DNA of 64,000 nucleotides from Membranipora membranacea (Eukaryota; Bryozoa; Gymnolaemata; Cheilostomatida; Membraniporidae): the NCBI GenBank assembly GCA_914767715.1, contig OU612065.1, forward strand, positions 5,642,001 through 5,706,000, in the 5' to 3' direction. Below, piece by piece: positions 14,501 to 29,200 of this stretch. Position numbers and translations under genes: made by a program. The notes below the pieces were generated by a model. The model searched no databases and was not told the DNA's origin. It worked only from the letters and a program-made list of their open reading frames with translations. The first letter of the stretch is position 1, and every line of letters begins with the position of its first letter.

Positions 14501-15898
14501 GGCTCAAAATTGGTGTGGCATTCTTGATTAGTATTATGTATATTTGTCATATTGACACGTAATGTTTACCCAATGAATGATACCGAGTGATTACAAGCAA
14601 CAATAGAGAGGTTTTTAAGTGCGGCATCTCTTCTTAAATAGCTTTCTGTAAATCTGAGTAAACTTTGGTGTAACTTGTCCGGAATAAATAAAGATGGGAA
14701 GGTTATTGGAAAGTCAAAGCTCAGGTAGTGCTGTGCAGCACTCTAATGATCATAGGTTGATACAGAAAGCATGGACTGGACAGGCATAATAAGCCTAACG
14801 CTAGAAAAAGACTGAGAAAGAATTTTAGTTCCTTGACAAGTTTCCCTGTTTTAGTTGGTTATCAGTTTCTTTGGTAAGTAATGTTGTTAGTTGCCTGTCA
14901 AGATAGCAGTTTTAGCATAATTGCAGTCGGATGTAGTAAACAACAGCAGAATCATAGAATTGATAACTCCAACTTAGCAATACCGATGAATGCAATAAAT
15001 GATTTATTAATGTATAATAGCTTTCACTGAGTATATTATGCGTACACCAAGCTTACTGAATCATCAATCTTCCGCTCTGCTGACCCCCTGTCCAGTGTGA
15101 GCTGAACGCAGACTCTCTCTGGTATATCTATGTAGAGAACTGTGAGACATGACCTCTGACAATTAATCGACATTTCAGTTTGGTGTGTTTTCTCTCCAGG
15201 GAGATGATCATTTCTAGAGTGCATACCTTAGTTTATTAGCTGCTGATGATATTGTTGTTTACGTTTACATTAAGTTAACACTGACAGGTGATTTTAACCC
15301 CAGGAGCCCATGATTTCCTGTCATCAGATAGGCGCAGCTTTTCATGTCTCCTACTGGCCTTCAAGCTGTTTAAGTGTAAGATTTCAGCTTTCTCCGTTAT
15401 GTCTCTCACACATTTACAAGTGAATTAGTCCTTTTGTTGCAATGTTGACTAAATAAATCTTTATTGTCAATGGTCTTTTATTTCAATGAAATAACTTGAT
15501 CTTCTATCATAACTTTAGTGGTCACAATGATGTTTTCCTTATGAAGAGATTGCGGTTCTTGTCAGATTTTCCTCGATACAACAATCACTTATGACTGTGT
15601 AGAGCCCCATTCATCCTTGTCACTCTCCTTCCCAATAGTGTCAAGCTTTGAATCGCCTCGCCTTTTATCTTAAATAGAAAAAAACTGCATCTGTGTATAA
15701 AAATTGAAAGCTGGTTTTTATCCAATTTGTTTCAATTGTTTAATCAGCCATGATTAAAAACAGTTCTAACAATAAGCTAAATTAGATACGGGATTAAGAG
15801 TTGAGAGTTTTGCATTTCACTACTCTCAGCAGGTCGTTGATGTTTTATTACATTCCTCTGTGTTGATAATACTGAAGTAGTTCAGTGAATGACTAGAA

Positions 15899-15960
15899 AT
15901 CGGGCAGCATTATATAGTAGACATCGGGCAGCGTTATATAGTAGAGATCGGCAGCATTAG
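15899..15960. repeat. Short tandem repeat, 24-nt unit, about 2.6 copies
   Basis: The units ATCGGGCAGCATTATATAGT plus AGAC, then the same with one or two substitutions, then a truncated third copy, follow each other directly. It lies in non-coding DNA between TEKT2 and LAR. Confidence 0.8.
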
Positions 15961-18900
15961 ACTAAACATAAGCTTTGGAGAAGTTCATCTTATCATTGAG
16001 AGAACTTGTACATACTGCCAGCGTAGCTTCTTATGGCATAAGTAACTGAGGTTATGTATGTCTAGTATTGGAGGTATGTGTATCTCACCACAAAGGGCCT
16101 CACTAGCAGTTATATTGTTATGACCTAAGCATGGATATTCAGGGTTGCTTCCTCTTTCAGGGTGGTATGTTTTACTTTTCAATTTCCTTCTTGAGGGTAT
16201 TGGCCAGCATAAGGCAATTAATATTTTGTTTCTTTACCAAGCAGTATTCCACGCCAGAACATTCTGCTCTGGTGCCTCAAAATAAGAGAGCCGCGTGTGT
16301 ATGCTCATGACTTGTCGCGCCTTTCTGTACTTAGCTGTGAGCAAAAATAAAGCTGTCCCAACTTTGCCATTACGCTAAACTGGGTCTCTTTGTGTGGATT
16401 AGGGAGGCTAACACAGTTCTTTGTGTTGAATTTAAAACGCTCACAAAGTTTATTGTTTATTTGGGTACAGTTACCTTTTTGTTGGTCTTTTAAAACAATT
16501 TAACGGATTGAACTAAATAGTTAGGATTCAGTGTTGGGTTTTACTCTGATGCAAATGTTTTATTCATAAAGGCTAATTTAGTTTTCAGAGCTAGGTGCAG
16601 TTGTAAATCAGGTTACTATGCTACATGTATTAAAGTTGGTTATGCTTAGGCTGAGGCTAAAATGCTGATTTCATAGCTTTCTATTGTGGGATGATCTTGA
16701 TATTTCACTATTTGGAGTATTCCTATTTTACATGCAGGTATTTAGAAGTGTTTTATGTGTGATATCTCAGCATTGACAGGACAAAATGTGCCACATTCTG
16801 AGGATCTGAACCTTATTCAGTCCGATCAATGTGCTGTGACAGACATAGAATGTTTGAGAGATTTTACTGGGCTTTGGCAAACCCCACAAAACAAGTTTTG
16901 ACAAGTCAGTAAAAGGCAATCACTACACAGTGCTCTTCTTCAGTTGAGAACTATATATAGCTTGATTTTTGTTATTGCTTGTTTTGTCATACATCAGTAA
17001 TACAAACATTTATTCCGCTTCCATATTAATATTACTTAATTTGTATTGCATTGAGATTTCTTTATCTAAATTGAAATTTGTTTATTGTAGAACTTGATAT
17101 TGTTCACAAGGAGCTGAAAGACTGGGGATATTATTAATGGTTTATAGTTTGAGTACTAAGGATCATAGCAGCTAATCTGACGCTCAAAAGTCTTAGAATG
17201 TGGATTAAATAAAACCTCAAAAGTGGCTCTAAAAATTCATAAAGTGAGTATTAAAACTAAAGCATCACACATAATAAGGATATTACTTTTGCAGTTATTG
17301 CTTATTTCTTTTCTTTGATTTTTCTATAGCTCTAGGCTCTAGCTATAAAACCTAAAATGCTCTATGTATATGTTGACCCTGGGCCTTGTATCCAAAGATA
17401 TTAAGAGGAATGGCAAATGGGAGGGCAGGCCACATTAGAATATTAGATTTCACCTCTGGAGTTTACTCCTCTACGTTGTATGATGTTCAAATTACGATGA
17501 GGTATTATGCAGCTCTAGATTTTTTAACATGAGTTAGTGCGATCAAAATTCAAATTGGCTTGATGTAGGAAATTTCAATGATTCATGGGATATCTAACAT
17601 AGTATGTATGTTAGAATAAAGCTGTTGACCTGACAAGCAATGTAAGGCAAAAATAGAAATCCCTGTGTGGACAACTTCAAATTAGGGAGAATAATCGATA
17701 ACACTGAGAAATCTCTACCTTGCCAGAATATCACTTATCTTAGTTTGCTTTGCGACTAATGAAGTTAAGCAAGATCCATAATCAACTTATATTTGTGTGA
17801 ATCACAACAAGATCTCAACAAAATTGGAAATATGATGGTTAGGAGTAAGCCTTGTGGCTAAGGGTTAGGGGGTTGAATGGCTGGAGTGCCATCGCCTAAA
17901 TATGTAACTAGACGAAATGAGTATTATTGATTTGAGAGTATTGAGAATAATTGACTAGATTATCATGACTGGTCTGCTCAATGGCTGGTGTAAGTGACAC
18001 TGTATTGAAGATGACAACAAGATCAACTCCAGCGCTAACTGGTTTATAAAATTGTCAGTGCAAAACATCGAAAATGACTAGTTGACATGCGGTAACAAAA
18101 AGTACTGCCTCAAAAACAAAAGAGCACCCCTCAAAAATCAATTGGTGAAAAGTTGCAAAAGAAAAGAATGGAATGTGCACTCATTACTATGGTAGTGTCC
18201 TTTCTTAAAATTGGCAGCACTGATTATGTTACAAAGGGAAAAGAAATTTCCCCATCAGACCATCTAGTTTTTTCATTTTCAACAAAATCTTGCTGACAGA
18301 ATCCGAGATATTTTTTTTTGCGGCGCTGGGTTCAGCTCATTGCTGAGTGCTTACTCGATTTTTTTTCTAAAATTGTAATCCTAGTTTGAAAAGAGTTTTG
18401 CACACGCACGATAAAAGTCCTTCATATGATTATTTGTCTCTCTCCGTCTAGGGTTTTGTCTGTGCCAAAGACTTGTGCTGTGACCATGTGTGACCATAAA
18501 AATGAAGTCTTAATAATAAGTCTATGTCTGTGTCTGATATTGGGGGTTCATATGAATGATTGTATTCTGTAATGAGTAAATGCATTACACCAGAGTGGCC
18601 ATGTAAATCTATTATTTTATATACCTGTGTGGTTTTGTCACTGGATATCAGCTATTTCTTATATGATTTCATACAGAGCAGAGCCTGATGCCTCATTTAC
18701 CCGAGTTAGCCTGTCTAGCTGCTGTTGATAGCCTGCGGACAATCCTTTCTGATGATATAAGTCACTTAACTATGATTCGAATGTATTGTCTTGAGTTTTG
18801 ATATAATTGTACTGTGGCGTTCTCTTTTGTTCTCGACCAGTGTGACAGCTATTGATCATGATTTGGCTGCTCTTACTCAAGCATCCCTGATTGATTTTCT

Positions 18901-20137
18901 GTATTTTACAAGAAAACATGTTATAAGAGTTAACAAAAGCTATGTCGAGATTGGTATATGTACCTTGCACCTATAACTCTCTCTGAGAATGAATATACTT
19001 TTCTATATAAACACAGCTAAGCAACAACTGCAGACCAGCTTGATCCATGTGTACACAATTCCAATGCAAACACTACGATATGCTGCCAAAACTTGACAAA
19101 CTTAGTATCCGTAATGGCTGTCAAAGTTTGACAGCTCTAAATCCATTAGGTAGTAGTATTATCCGGGGAATAATTACTTTTCTCTCATGTTTCAAGTCAT
19201 TTTCAATATCTCCTCATAGTAAATAAATAATTATTGAGAACATGCAACCTGAATCAATAAGTAATTTGTTGGTATTACCAATCATTGTGTTCAAATCACC
19301 TGTAAAACAAACTGAGCCGTGTAAAGTGATGGGCAAATAAATCAAACTGAGCTGGAAACAGCAGAGACTAGTTTGCATCAGTCATCAGACCACTGTAGGG
19401 TCGTGGCTGTGTATGGATGACAACAGTTGGGTTGTGAGTTAATGGAGCCTTTTATGCCTTCTTAAATTAGGCATTTGGTCATAATTTTCAAAAATTGTCC
19501 AGACAGATAGTGAAAGCAGTTAGATCTTTTGGGCACATTCATCACAATACTGAATTCATTTACGTAAGACATTAATTGAGTAATTTGTTAAATTGCTCTG
19601 AATATTGTGCCCAAGAGTCTTATTTTAGTAGCTTTTTGATACAGAATCTCTTATCGCTGGTGTTATGTTTTACTTTATTGATTTACCAATAATATCTTGA
19701 TACAGCGTCAACCATTTGTCATTATATAGTAACATTGCTATACCTCCTCCTTTCCTACAATTATGGGCAATAAGAAAATCATACTATTGATCGCTCTATG
19801 TCATACATAATTAAAATAGCCTTATTAGTTGTTCACTGATCAGTGGGCATATAGTTTAGTATAACTAATCGTCGTGGGCACACCACACACCATGCTGCTG
19901 CCTCTGTAATTATTAAGCTGTCGAGGAGGAGGATTTCATATACAGCTGGAGGATTAGAAGAGAAGGAGAGTAAGAAGAGCCACGTGCCCTGCTGCTGCTG
20001 CTGACATCGCCTGGAGAATCTTCTGAGCTTCACATCGCTGCTGGATACTCAGCAGAGTACCTAATATACCAATTATTAATTTATCCAGGTAAAGAATACA
20101 TCAGATATTGTGGTCACCCAGAAGAGAAGGTGTGAAG

Positions 20138-20249
20138 ATGGAGGCCTGCCGCCGTTGTAATGGCCTTGGTCTGATTCATATGGTGCTTATATTACTTTCT
20201 ATGGTATTAACTGCTCAATCTCAGTTCGAGAGTGACTCTCTTCCAAGTG
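20138..20249 (+). other. LAR coding exon 1: signal peptide
   Basis: The ATG at 20138 opens [11 protein letters not shown], followed by a hydrophobic core ([12 protein letters not shown]) and a likely cleavage after the TAQSQ segment. The exon ends in phase 1 at a GTAAGT donor. The exact 5' end of the exon is unknown. Confidence 0.85.
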
Positions 20250-23200
20250 GTAAGTAGAGCAATCAGTTATGAATCTCGGTATCACCTGTTCTTGCTGCAT
20301 GCCTGTACCCTCAGGGAATGTGGAATCGGATCCATCCGTATCGGCAGCATGCTCAAATAGCTTTATTTTCTAACATGTGAATATTTGATTCTGTAACTTT
20401 GGCATTTTGTTACGGAAAGGACATGTGATATGAATGACGTGTGACTGCGTGAGTATTTCTGTAAAGACACTGCAGAAGGAAGTCAACTCTTGAGGATGCT
20501 AATATATGTTCTACAAAATTTACAATCTGAATTTTGTATCTTGGCTGTGATGCCTTGCAGGCATGGAGACTTGGCATAACCGAATGTCTTAGAGCAGGTT
20601 TTGCAATTGATTGGATTGAATTTTAATGTTTCACGCTTTGTAATGAAATTATTTTGTTACTTATTTCAAAGCTTGTTTGCAATAGTCACTCTGAATAACT
20701 GAAAATTCGATTTTCTCTAAAATTGTTAGCTCAAAATATTCAATACTCAGAGGCAAATTAGGTGGCACCGTCTCTACAGCATAATTAGCCTGTAAATAAG
20801 ATAGATTACAAGCTATTCAAAAGGGCCGATGGTTATAAGTACTTGTTTTAAATTTTTCCAATTGATTCCACACAATGACAGCTAACGCCTATGGCAGCAT
20901 CTAAACAGGTGCTGACTTCCGACATGTGTAAAAATTTGTAAACATCCCCCAGCATGTCATCCTTTCACTTTCAGACATGCCACTGACATCCACCATGACA
21001 TGTCGGCAATGACAAATATATAATTTATTTCACCTAGCTTATATCCGCTTGAGATATTTTATGAAGCATTCAAAACTGTCTGTAACTTTATAGTTTTCAA
21101 ATTCAATGGATGTAGATATTATTATTAATGGAAAATTGCTATTGATAGAATTCTTTGGAAAATGACATCGATTTCATTGCTACCTGCCTCATGTTGACAA
21201 ATTTGGCACAAAAAATCATGTCATTTGCTGCATTGGCATCATCATTACAATCTGATAATAGCCAGGCATTTGGAAACTTTTAGCTATAAGACTTAGAGCA
21301 TTACATAACCCTAGATGTTAGGTTATCTTGCCTACAACACCGGCTAAGAACTAATTTCCTGTCTTGTCAGTCGGGTTCTAAGTTGACAGCATCTATTGAT
21401 TGTGATTGTGCCTATCGAGTTCCTGTCTTGGGATTACTCACTTTTCCGTTGTTGCATGCCATTTCTTTTGCCTCTACCAAAACAGTTATTCTGCTTCTTA
21501 AAATTTGTTTGTTCCCTTGGTAGAACTATGAATAGCTTAAGAGTAATAGTTTTGATAATTTGTGAATGAACAAAAAATATGTCCTAGATTTGGTGAGCTG
21601 CCAAATTATGCATCAGATTGATGAACTCAAAAAGTACATCTTTGAATGGTTTAGTAGTACCTGGTAGATTTAATGTGCAAATTTATAGCATTGATGACAG
21701 CAGGGAGAACTCTCCCTGATGGCAGTGACTTATTAATACCAGAGGGATAATATCATAGCAAGGATAAATACCGCTATATGTTCATCCTTTTTTTGAGGTG
21801 TGATTTCTGTCAGTAAGATATAACATACTTATCTTGGTGCCAATTGAGTTCACAAAAGTTTTAAATTGGTCGGCCCGACAGGGCATGAATAAAATGAAGG
21901 GAAGATGATGATAATTTGGATGTTTGGTATAGAGGCTGTTGCTGTTAGATAATTAATTTATCACTTCTCATTGAGATGGATCGGTTTACACTTATGGACA
22001 CTTGTAGTTTGATGCCAAGCACCTACAGGCATGGCCATCTGTCCCATACTATTGACAAGCTCATTAACTTCATTACTTTCAAGCAGGCAATTGCGTTTGA
22101 TCAAATTCTGGAGAAGGGATAGAACTATTGCCGCTCTAATTGAGTAGTATTCCCAGCTTTTTTTCACATCTAGGTGTACTATTTTTACCGCATCTGAGGA
22201 TTTTATCCTTGAATGATTACGTCTGGGTGGCCAGTAAGCAGCGGCCAGCAATATTTACACAGACAGCAGCTCTTTCTGTCGGTAACTTAAGGCATCCTTA
22301 TCTCTTCTAGTCGTCATTGATTACCAATTCCTCGTATTGTGTGTTTGAACAAATTGTTTATCTGAGCACTTAGAAGTTCACTTGCTCATAGGACAATTAA
22401 TGTTGCCTTGTTTGCTCTTCAATATCAATTATTATTTGCAAATTATCTTTAAATATAAACTTTTTAACGTTTTGGAAAAACTTGAACAAATACGACAGTC
22501 CTTGAGTTTTCTGAACAAATTTAAAGCATACAATCAAGAGTTGTCTCCTCTCTGCAATGTCTGTGTTTAGCGTATGCCTGAATTGTCTGATACTGGGTAT
22601 TCACTGTTGGCTCCACATGTGATATTTCAGCCATTATTTTGTTGATGCTATGTATAGTATAGCATGGTGCATGGGTTATTTATACAGGATATTTCGCTAA
22701 TTTTACTGATGTATTTTGTTGCCATACCTTTATTGCATGACGTATGTTTGCTATGTTTATTTCCTCACACTGATATCCTCGCAGGTATGACCACGCAGGG
22801 CAGTGGCGCGCCTAACTTCGTCTACATACAATTCCAAAAGCGTGAGTAAAGTGTCAGGTAGTTGACATAGGATGGATGTTTAGTCAGCGGATACTCTTAT
22901 ATAATGCTAGAACTTAGAAGACTATACTATATTATGAATGCTTATAATTCTGCTATATTTTTGAAGTTATGTTTCTGCTTCTTCATCGACATATCATTTT
23001 AAAAGTTTTCTCGCAACTTTGGAGGTTTTGACTAACTTCGTTCATACCTTATGCTGCGTACTAAGTTTATATTTTTGTAGGTAACTATAAATCGCCATGT
23101 GACTTTCTTATTATTTTCAGCACGATTTCCAGGGAGTCTTCACTCAGTATCTACCACATACAGTGACTCATAGCTTGGAGTGGTCTCTTGTTATATTCAC

Positions 23201-26200
23201 CATGATATTCAGCGCTCTGTATTGAGTTTTTCCTTTCATTACAGATCCTCCAAAGATAACCATACCTCCTTTTAATCACAAAGTCCCATTCAATCAGAGA
23301 GTGACGTTGTTCTGTCAAGCCAGTGGACATCCTGCTCCCGAAGTATACTGGATGAAAAATGGGCGTCGTCTCAACGAAAAGAGGTACGTCGGAAATACGC
23401 ATTTCTTATCAACAATGGCATTTTTATATCCTTCGCTTTGTTAAAAAAAACTCGTTGATAGAGATACAGGCTGTTGATCATGAGAAACTTTCATCGTGGG
23501 AGGTCGGTGGGTGACAGTATTTGTAGCAGCAGAGTTCAAGAGTCTCTTAGCCCGCGATCTGACATCATTGTTTTCAAGTTCGCTTGATTTTTGCCGTCTT
23601 AACTTTTCACTGTTTTGCAATAATAAAAGTGTGGCAGAGTCACAGTAAGTATGCTAAATCATTTTAGTTGAGGATGATCATCACTATTACTTTAGCTTAT
23701 ACTTTTGTAGCTTGATTGTTGATTTATACTTCAAGAGTTACTTGTCCCATTTTCGTTATTGGTGTGTAATATCTAGCATCACTTGAGTAGCTATTACTGA
23801 AATGAGCCGTCTAGGTCAAAGACACGACAAATCACAGACTAATTACGACTAGTCCCCAGTAGGTCATTTACACTTCGCCTGATATGGGCCACTTACAGGG
23901 AGAACTCCACAGGACCGGTCAGTGACCTTTGAGTAAGTCATGCTATTAAATTACATGAACCAAGGATGGTTTCTTTACTCCATGAGATTTTCAGACAATA
24001 TTATTTGTATTCCCAGGAACCGATATATATCAGTAACAGATTACACCTCAGCTCTAATGTTAGAATCGGTAGATAACAGACAAGCAGGAACTTACTCCTG
24101 TATGGCTGATAATGGTGTAGGAGATCCAGCCTCGGCTAATGCTACTCTCTCAGTCTATGCTGATGGTGAAGGTGGGTTTTTAATGGATGTCTTGTAGATA
24201 TGAGAATGACTGCTAATTCTGTATTAAAGCAGTCTTCTTTTTGTGTAGAACTCTTAGCTCAAAGTTTCATTTTGTGCGGCTTTTCTGCTAACACAAATTT
24301 TGTAATGATGTTCATGACCTATAATGCAACCAATCTCTAACCACTTTGTTTTTGTGAAACAGCTGCAGGTAATTTCCTTCGTCCATTGCTTGCTAAGTCT
24401 CCCTCATTACTCAAAATACCCCTAAATTATGAATCCGATTTTATGCATTTATATTTTTTTGATATTTAAATTTAATGCACAAAATGACCGATGCTGTAAT
24501 ATTTAATTTGCGACTTTTTTACAGCACTTCCTGAGGGTTACCCTCGTATAACTGAGGTACCTGATAAGAGTACTATGGTGGTAGAGATGGGATTCCCTAT
24601 GAGACTGAAATGTTCTATAGTCGGTGTGCCGGCTGCCACTGTAGTTTGGTACAAGGATAAGATACCGGTAGACGTGGATAGCTCTAACCGTGTACAAGTC
24701 ATCTCTGATCCTGCAAGACCTGGCTGTAAGTCATAACAACTATAACTATGATATAAAAAATGTAATTAACATCATTATACGGTCAATTGATTTGAGAGTC
24801 GTGCTCCCCTGCAGACCTGTTCACAACGTTAAACCATATCATATATTTTAGTGACCACCATGAAGAGTCTTGAGTTAATGTCTTAATTAAAATGTACGGT
24901 TCAAAGAAGCGGAAATTCCCACGCTTATAATTAGCTTTACCTGTTGGGATTATTGTTAAGCATGATTGCCTATTTGTTTTAGTTAATTGTTGTGTAATTG
25001 ATATGATTCAACAACTGAGAACTTTTTATTAACTGAAGTCAAATATTAGACACTTAGCACACACAATCGAGCAAAACTGCGTAGTATCCGACTGGTCCTC
25101 GACCACTTTTGCGGCTGCAAACTTCAGAGAAGAGCCAGCCTTAGAAAGTCATCGCAGGTGTCCCACAGGTGCTCCGTTACTGTACAAAATTTACCATGGG
25201 AAGGCCATTTCTTCAGAAACGAAGGAAATTAAGTTTAGTTGTTGACATTGTGTGCCCTGTTTTGACCATTCATGGCTTTCACTGAATTGCCGACTCAATT
25301 GGTTGATTTGCATATTTGATAATACTGGCGGTTGTCAGTTATAAAGGACCAATGACAGAGACTCTTATCATAACACAGATCCAGGGTGCAGAGCTCCTCG
25401 AACCACTTCAATACCTATGCCACTATTAAATACTTATCATTCACTGAAGATCACGTTACTTCAAGTGCTATCTTTCTTTGCCTCTGTAATGTAAGACAAG
25501 CGTTCAGGCCACTTTACGAGTGCAATCCAAAGCTGGTATATGAGCACCCAACACTGAAAAAGTTAACTGTCGGAAATACCATGCTATGTTTGTAAGTGCC
25601 CACAAATCTTCATGGATGGTACAGCGCACATATGATAATGGTATTTCTCAAAATCGGAGCGGATTGATGGCTTTATTTAACAAAATAGAGATTGATATCA
25701 AATGTGTCTTATATAGTAATTTGCTATTACTAGTGCGTTTGCACCACAATACCCCAGTCTATGAATAGATTGTAGTCTTTTGAGAATACTATTGCACTCG
25801 GTCTTCAGAAAAGGCGACAATACTCTGGGTTAAAATTCCACGTGTGTCAATACTGTACAAAAAGACATATAATACGCGTCTGTCAGCTCAGATAGCCATG
25901 ATAAAAAAAAACATTTAAAAATGTCATTACACATCATTACATGGATGTGACCGCAATTCATAAACATTTTGACGCAATAAGTAGAGGCATTCAGGCAACA
26001 TTCAGCTTATACAATTAGTTCAAAGGGACATTCTCTCATTGGCTTTACACAATCCGCTGTTAGCATCACTTCTACTCGCCATCAGATAAAATCATTGAAT
26101 CAGTGTGAACTTGTGTGCTTCTTCTATGATAGTACATTATATAAAAATCAGATAATTTAGTTATTCCCCCTCGCAGCCATCTGATGAAAGATCGTAATTA

Positions 26201-29200
26201 GATCAATACAATTTCTCCCACACCCAGATATATCATCACCCCTGTGTCTAGTCTGGCCATATAATAACACCGCATGATTATATAGAGAGTACTACATGCC
26301 ATTTAGATTTACCACTCATAACTCATTTATATTCTCTTGCTCAGGAATTGCTGAAATCTGAGCTAACCCTGCTCACCCAAGAGTTATCCCCCTCCTATCC
26401 CGCAGAGTTTAAAGAATATTATAATAATAATAATGAGTCTTGAAATAATTATAGCTAATGCTTTATTATAGACATTTTTATTACTACCAAGTGTATGAAA
26501 ACTACCATTAGCCCATGCTAACCAGGCCCGCAGACATTATGAGCCAAAAACTTCATTTGGAAACAATTATATTATTTGGGTGAGTCAGTGGTAATCCAAA
26601 TCGCAGCAAATAGTATGTGTTAACAGCTGCACGTTTCAGACCAATTTGTAATAAACCAGCTTTAGTTCCCAGCCCTTGAAGATGCACAAATCCAAGGTAA
26701 TCGTATTTTAATGCAAAGAATCTTTTTTTGTTCAAACCACATAGACTTAGATTGATAATGACTAGACAAGATATTAAGAAGGCTTATGAAGCTTGTGTTT
26801 AAGTGGGCTTTTGTTAGAATCTGGTTCAAGAGTGGTCACACATGGTGAGGCCTGAATAGAACAAACACAAATCATCTCAAGGCTTGGGGATCAAATCTAA
26901 GCAAACACTTCTCAGCACACATATCAAGAGCACAATGCAAAATGAGGCTGCTCTGCTCCTATTGGCCATTATCTTCATCACTACACTGCAGATGATAATT
27001 GATTGAATACAAACCAACCGAAAATGCAACATTATCAAGTACTATCGCAATAATGGCTTTTTATAAAAGATTTCGTGCTAGAGGAGATCAGGTGTAGGAA
27101 TAATAATATCGACAACCTTTCAGAGTTTAGTTACAATCTGAGGCTGAGAGTGTGAGCACAAGAAGGGCTCACAGGATCAAATAATACTAAACACATCTGA
27201 ACAACTGAGATAATTCTACAGTGTACATACAAGTGACAATTTGTACCAGATAATAATAGTAATTTACTGGTTTACAAAGACATTGGGAGGTAGTGCCTTG
27301 TCATACATGAGAAGGCGACGACAACGGGTGGATGGTCAGATAGAATCATCTCTCAACTAAGGAATATAACAGCTTTATTTTATGTTTACACGTAAAACTA
27401 AACTAACACGCGTCATCCTGTACGTCTGGATATACTAAGCATAGCTAGGCAGAGTCAAGGAGCAGCTTTATTAAATATAAACAGTCGTCAGCCAATTAGC
27501 TGATTAATATATCAAATAAACGCTGATCAGAAACGGCAGCAGGGCAGTAAAGCTGTCGTCACACCCCTTAAACCCTGATTGTCTGTATACTGCACTGCCT
27601 AAATATCCTCCGTACAGTAGAGGAAAGATTGACCACCGACTATCAAACTGTTGGGATGAAACAAGAGTTACTTAGATAAATAACCTCTCCCGGGATATTA
27701 ACCATGTGTTAACTCTATCGCTAATACCTCATCTGGCTCTGGTGCTTATTGCTTAAATTCAATCTTGGCTAGTGGGCTCCCTCGAACAAATAAGGCGCTG
27801 CCTACTACTGGAACACAAAATGGATATTCAAACGTCACCTCGGATTGTTTTTCTGCTGCTCTGGCTCTGTCTGGATTACACAAACTCTGTCGAATACATG
27901 GGTAAGATAATCATTACTATAACTTGTGAACATTTCTGTGATTTTTAGCTCATGATTTACATATCAGGGAGACAGAGGATGATGATGATGGGAGTTATGA
28001 GTGTATGGGTAGGAATAGACAGGGTACAGTCTACTCTGAGCATATCAGGGTCTACGTCCGAGGTATGTATTACTTTGTGTGTCTGTGTGTCGTGATGATC
28101 TCTTAGGGTTTCAGAGGGATCCTTCTTTCTAGTTGATAATATCATAAAATGTGGTCTATTACAGAAGTTGTTATATTACTATTGGTGGTAAAGCATTATT
28201 ATGACTGTGTCTGCGCCACAGACAACTGTAACTACAATTTGACCAAATCACCACCAGAAACAATACTCCCTGACGGCCCCTTGATCTCATGATGCATTTT
28301 ACTTGATCATAACTCATTTCTGCCGCAGTAAATTCCAAAATTGGTTCGTATACCTTTTTGACATGAGTTTGAAATGTCTCAGAATTATGGGAATAGTTTG
28401 TCGGGTGGTTGAATGGCTATCTGCTGATTTGATTGGCCAAGTAGAGATTAGTCCTAAAAATTTGAATTAACAGCCAAAGCTCAGTAATGCTATAGGTTCT
28501 CCCCTAACCTACAGAGAACTGACTTCTTACAAGCCCAATTTATACCTGCCGGTCATAAGCGATAATGCATGTATTGGTGATGTGGGTGCGCGTAACAGGT
28601 TTCTAACGCCTCCGAAGCCTATCGCTGTTGTCCCGCATACAAAACAAGTCCTGCTAGTGTCAGTTCAACTTTTTTGGGTTGGATGTGATTGTCATGCTGT
28701 GTTGTTTTTTAGTGAGAAATGCTGTTTCAATCTCTAAATGCTGTTTATTTACCACCCAGACAGCTCTTTTTGTTTTCCATTTGTGAATCATTCACCTGGG
28801 GAGGTTGGGATAGAAATCAAGTATACCTCTTACAAAACATCCATTAAGATAAGTCAGCCTATAGCTGCCAACCAGTCATGTGCCTGGGAAGGGAACCACA
28901 GAATGTGTTTTTATTACACAGTCACCTGTTGAGCCATCTGATGTTATATTTTGATTGGTCTTTTTATATGCTGCCACCTTACTATATATTGCTGCTAATG
29001 TTTAAAAGATTGTTTCCCCAACTAAACATTTTGGCAGAAGCACTGCAAAAACACAAGCATGAATAAGGTGAATAGGACTAGATCGCTGGGTCAACTTTGT
29101 GCCAAATAAAAGCGTGTCTGCCTGTATAGGCTTAGAAATAGAAAGGGCTGGACTTTGAATGCAAAATCATCAACCGACTGCAGCTAGCCTACACTGCTAA

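Larger units (their letters stand above)
7933..20137. other. 12 kb without recognisable coding exon
   Basis: This is the space between the divergent TEKT2 and LAR genes. It should contain the TEKT2 promoter and the LAR promoter with 5' UTR exons, but I could not place a transcription start. Scattered short reading frames have no family resemblance or splice context. The only structures seen are an X-box-like element near 8572, a short tandem repeat near 15899, and a (CTG)n run near 19991-20003. Confidence 0.6.

Noticed and set aside
19833-20033. Minus-strand frame with a Gln run
   Set aside because: Produced by a short CTG repeat; no splice sites or family match.
23940-24016. Open frame from an ATG into the second Ig1 exon
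   Set aside because: The N terminus would be inside Ig1 and the added residues do not look like a signal peptide; it is intron sequence open by chance.
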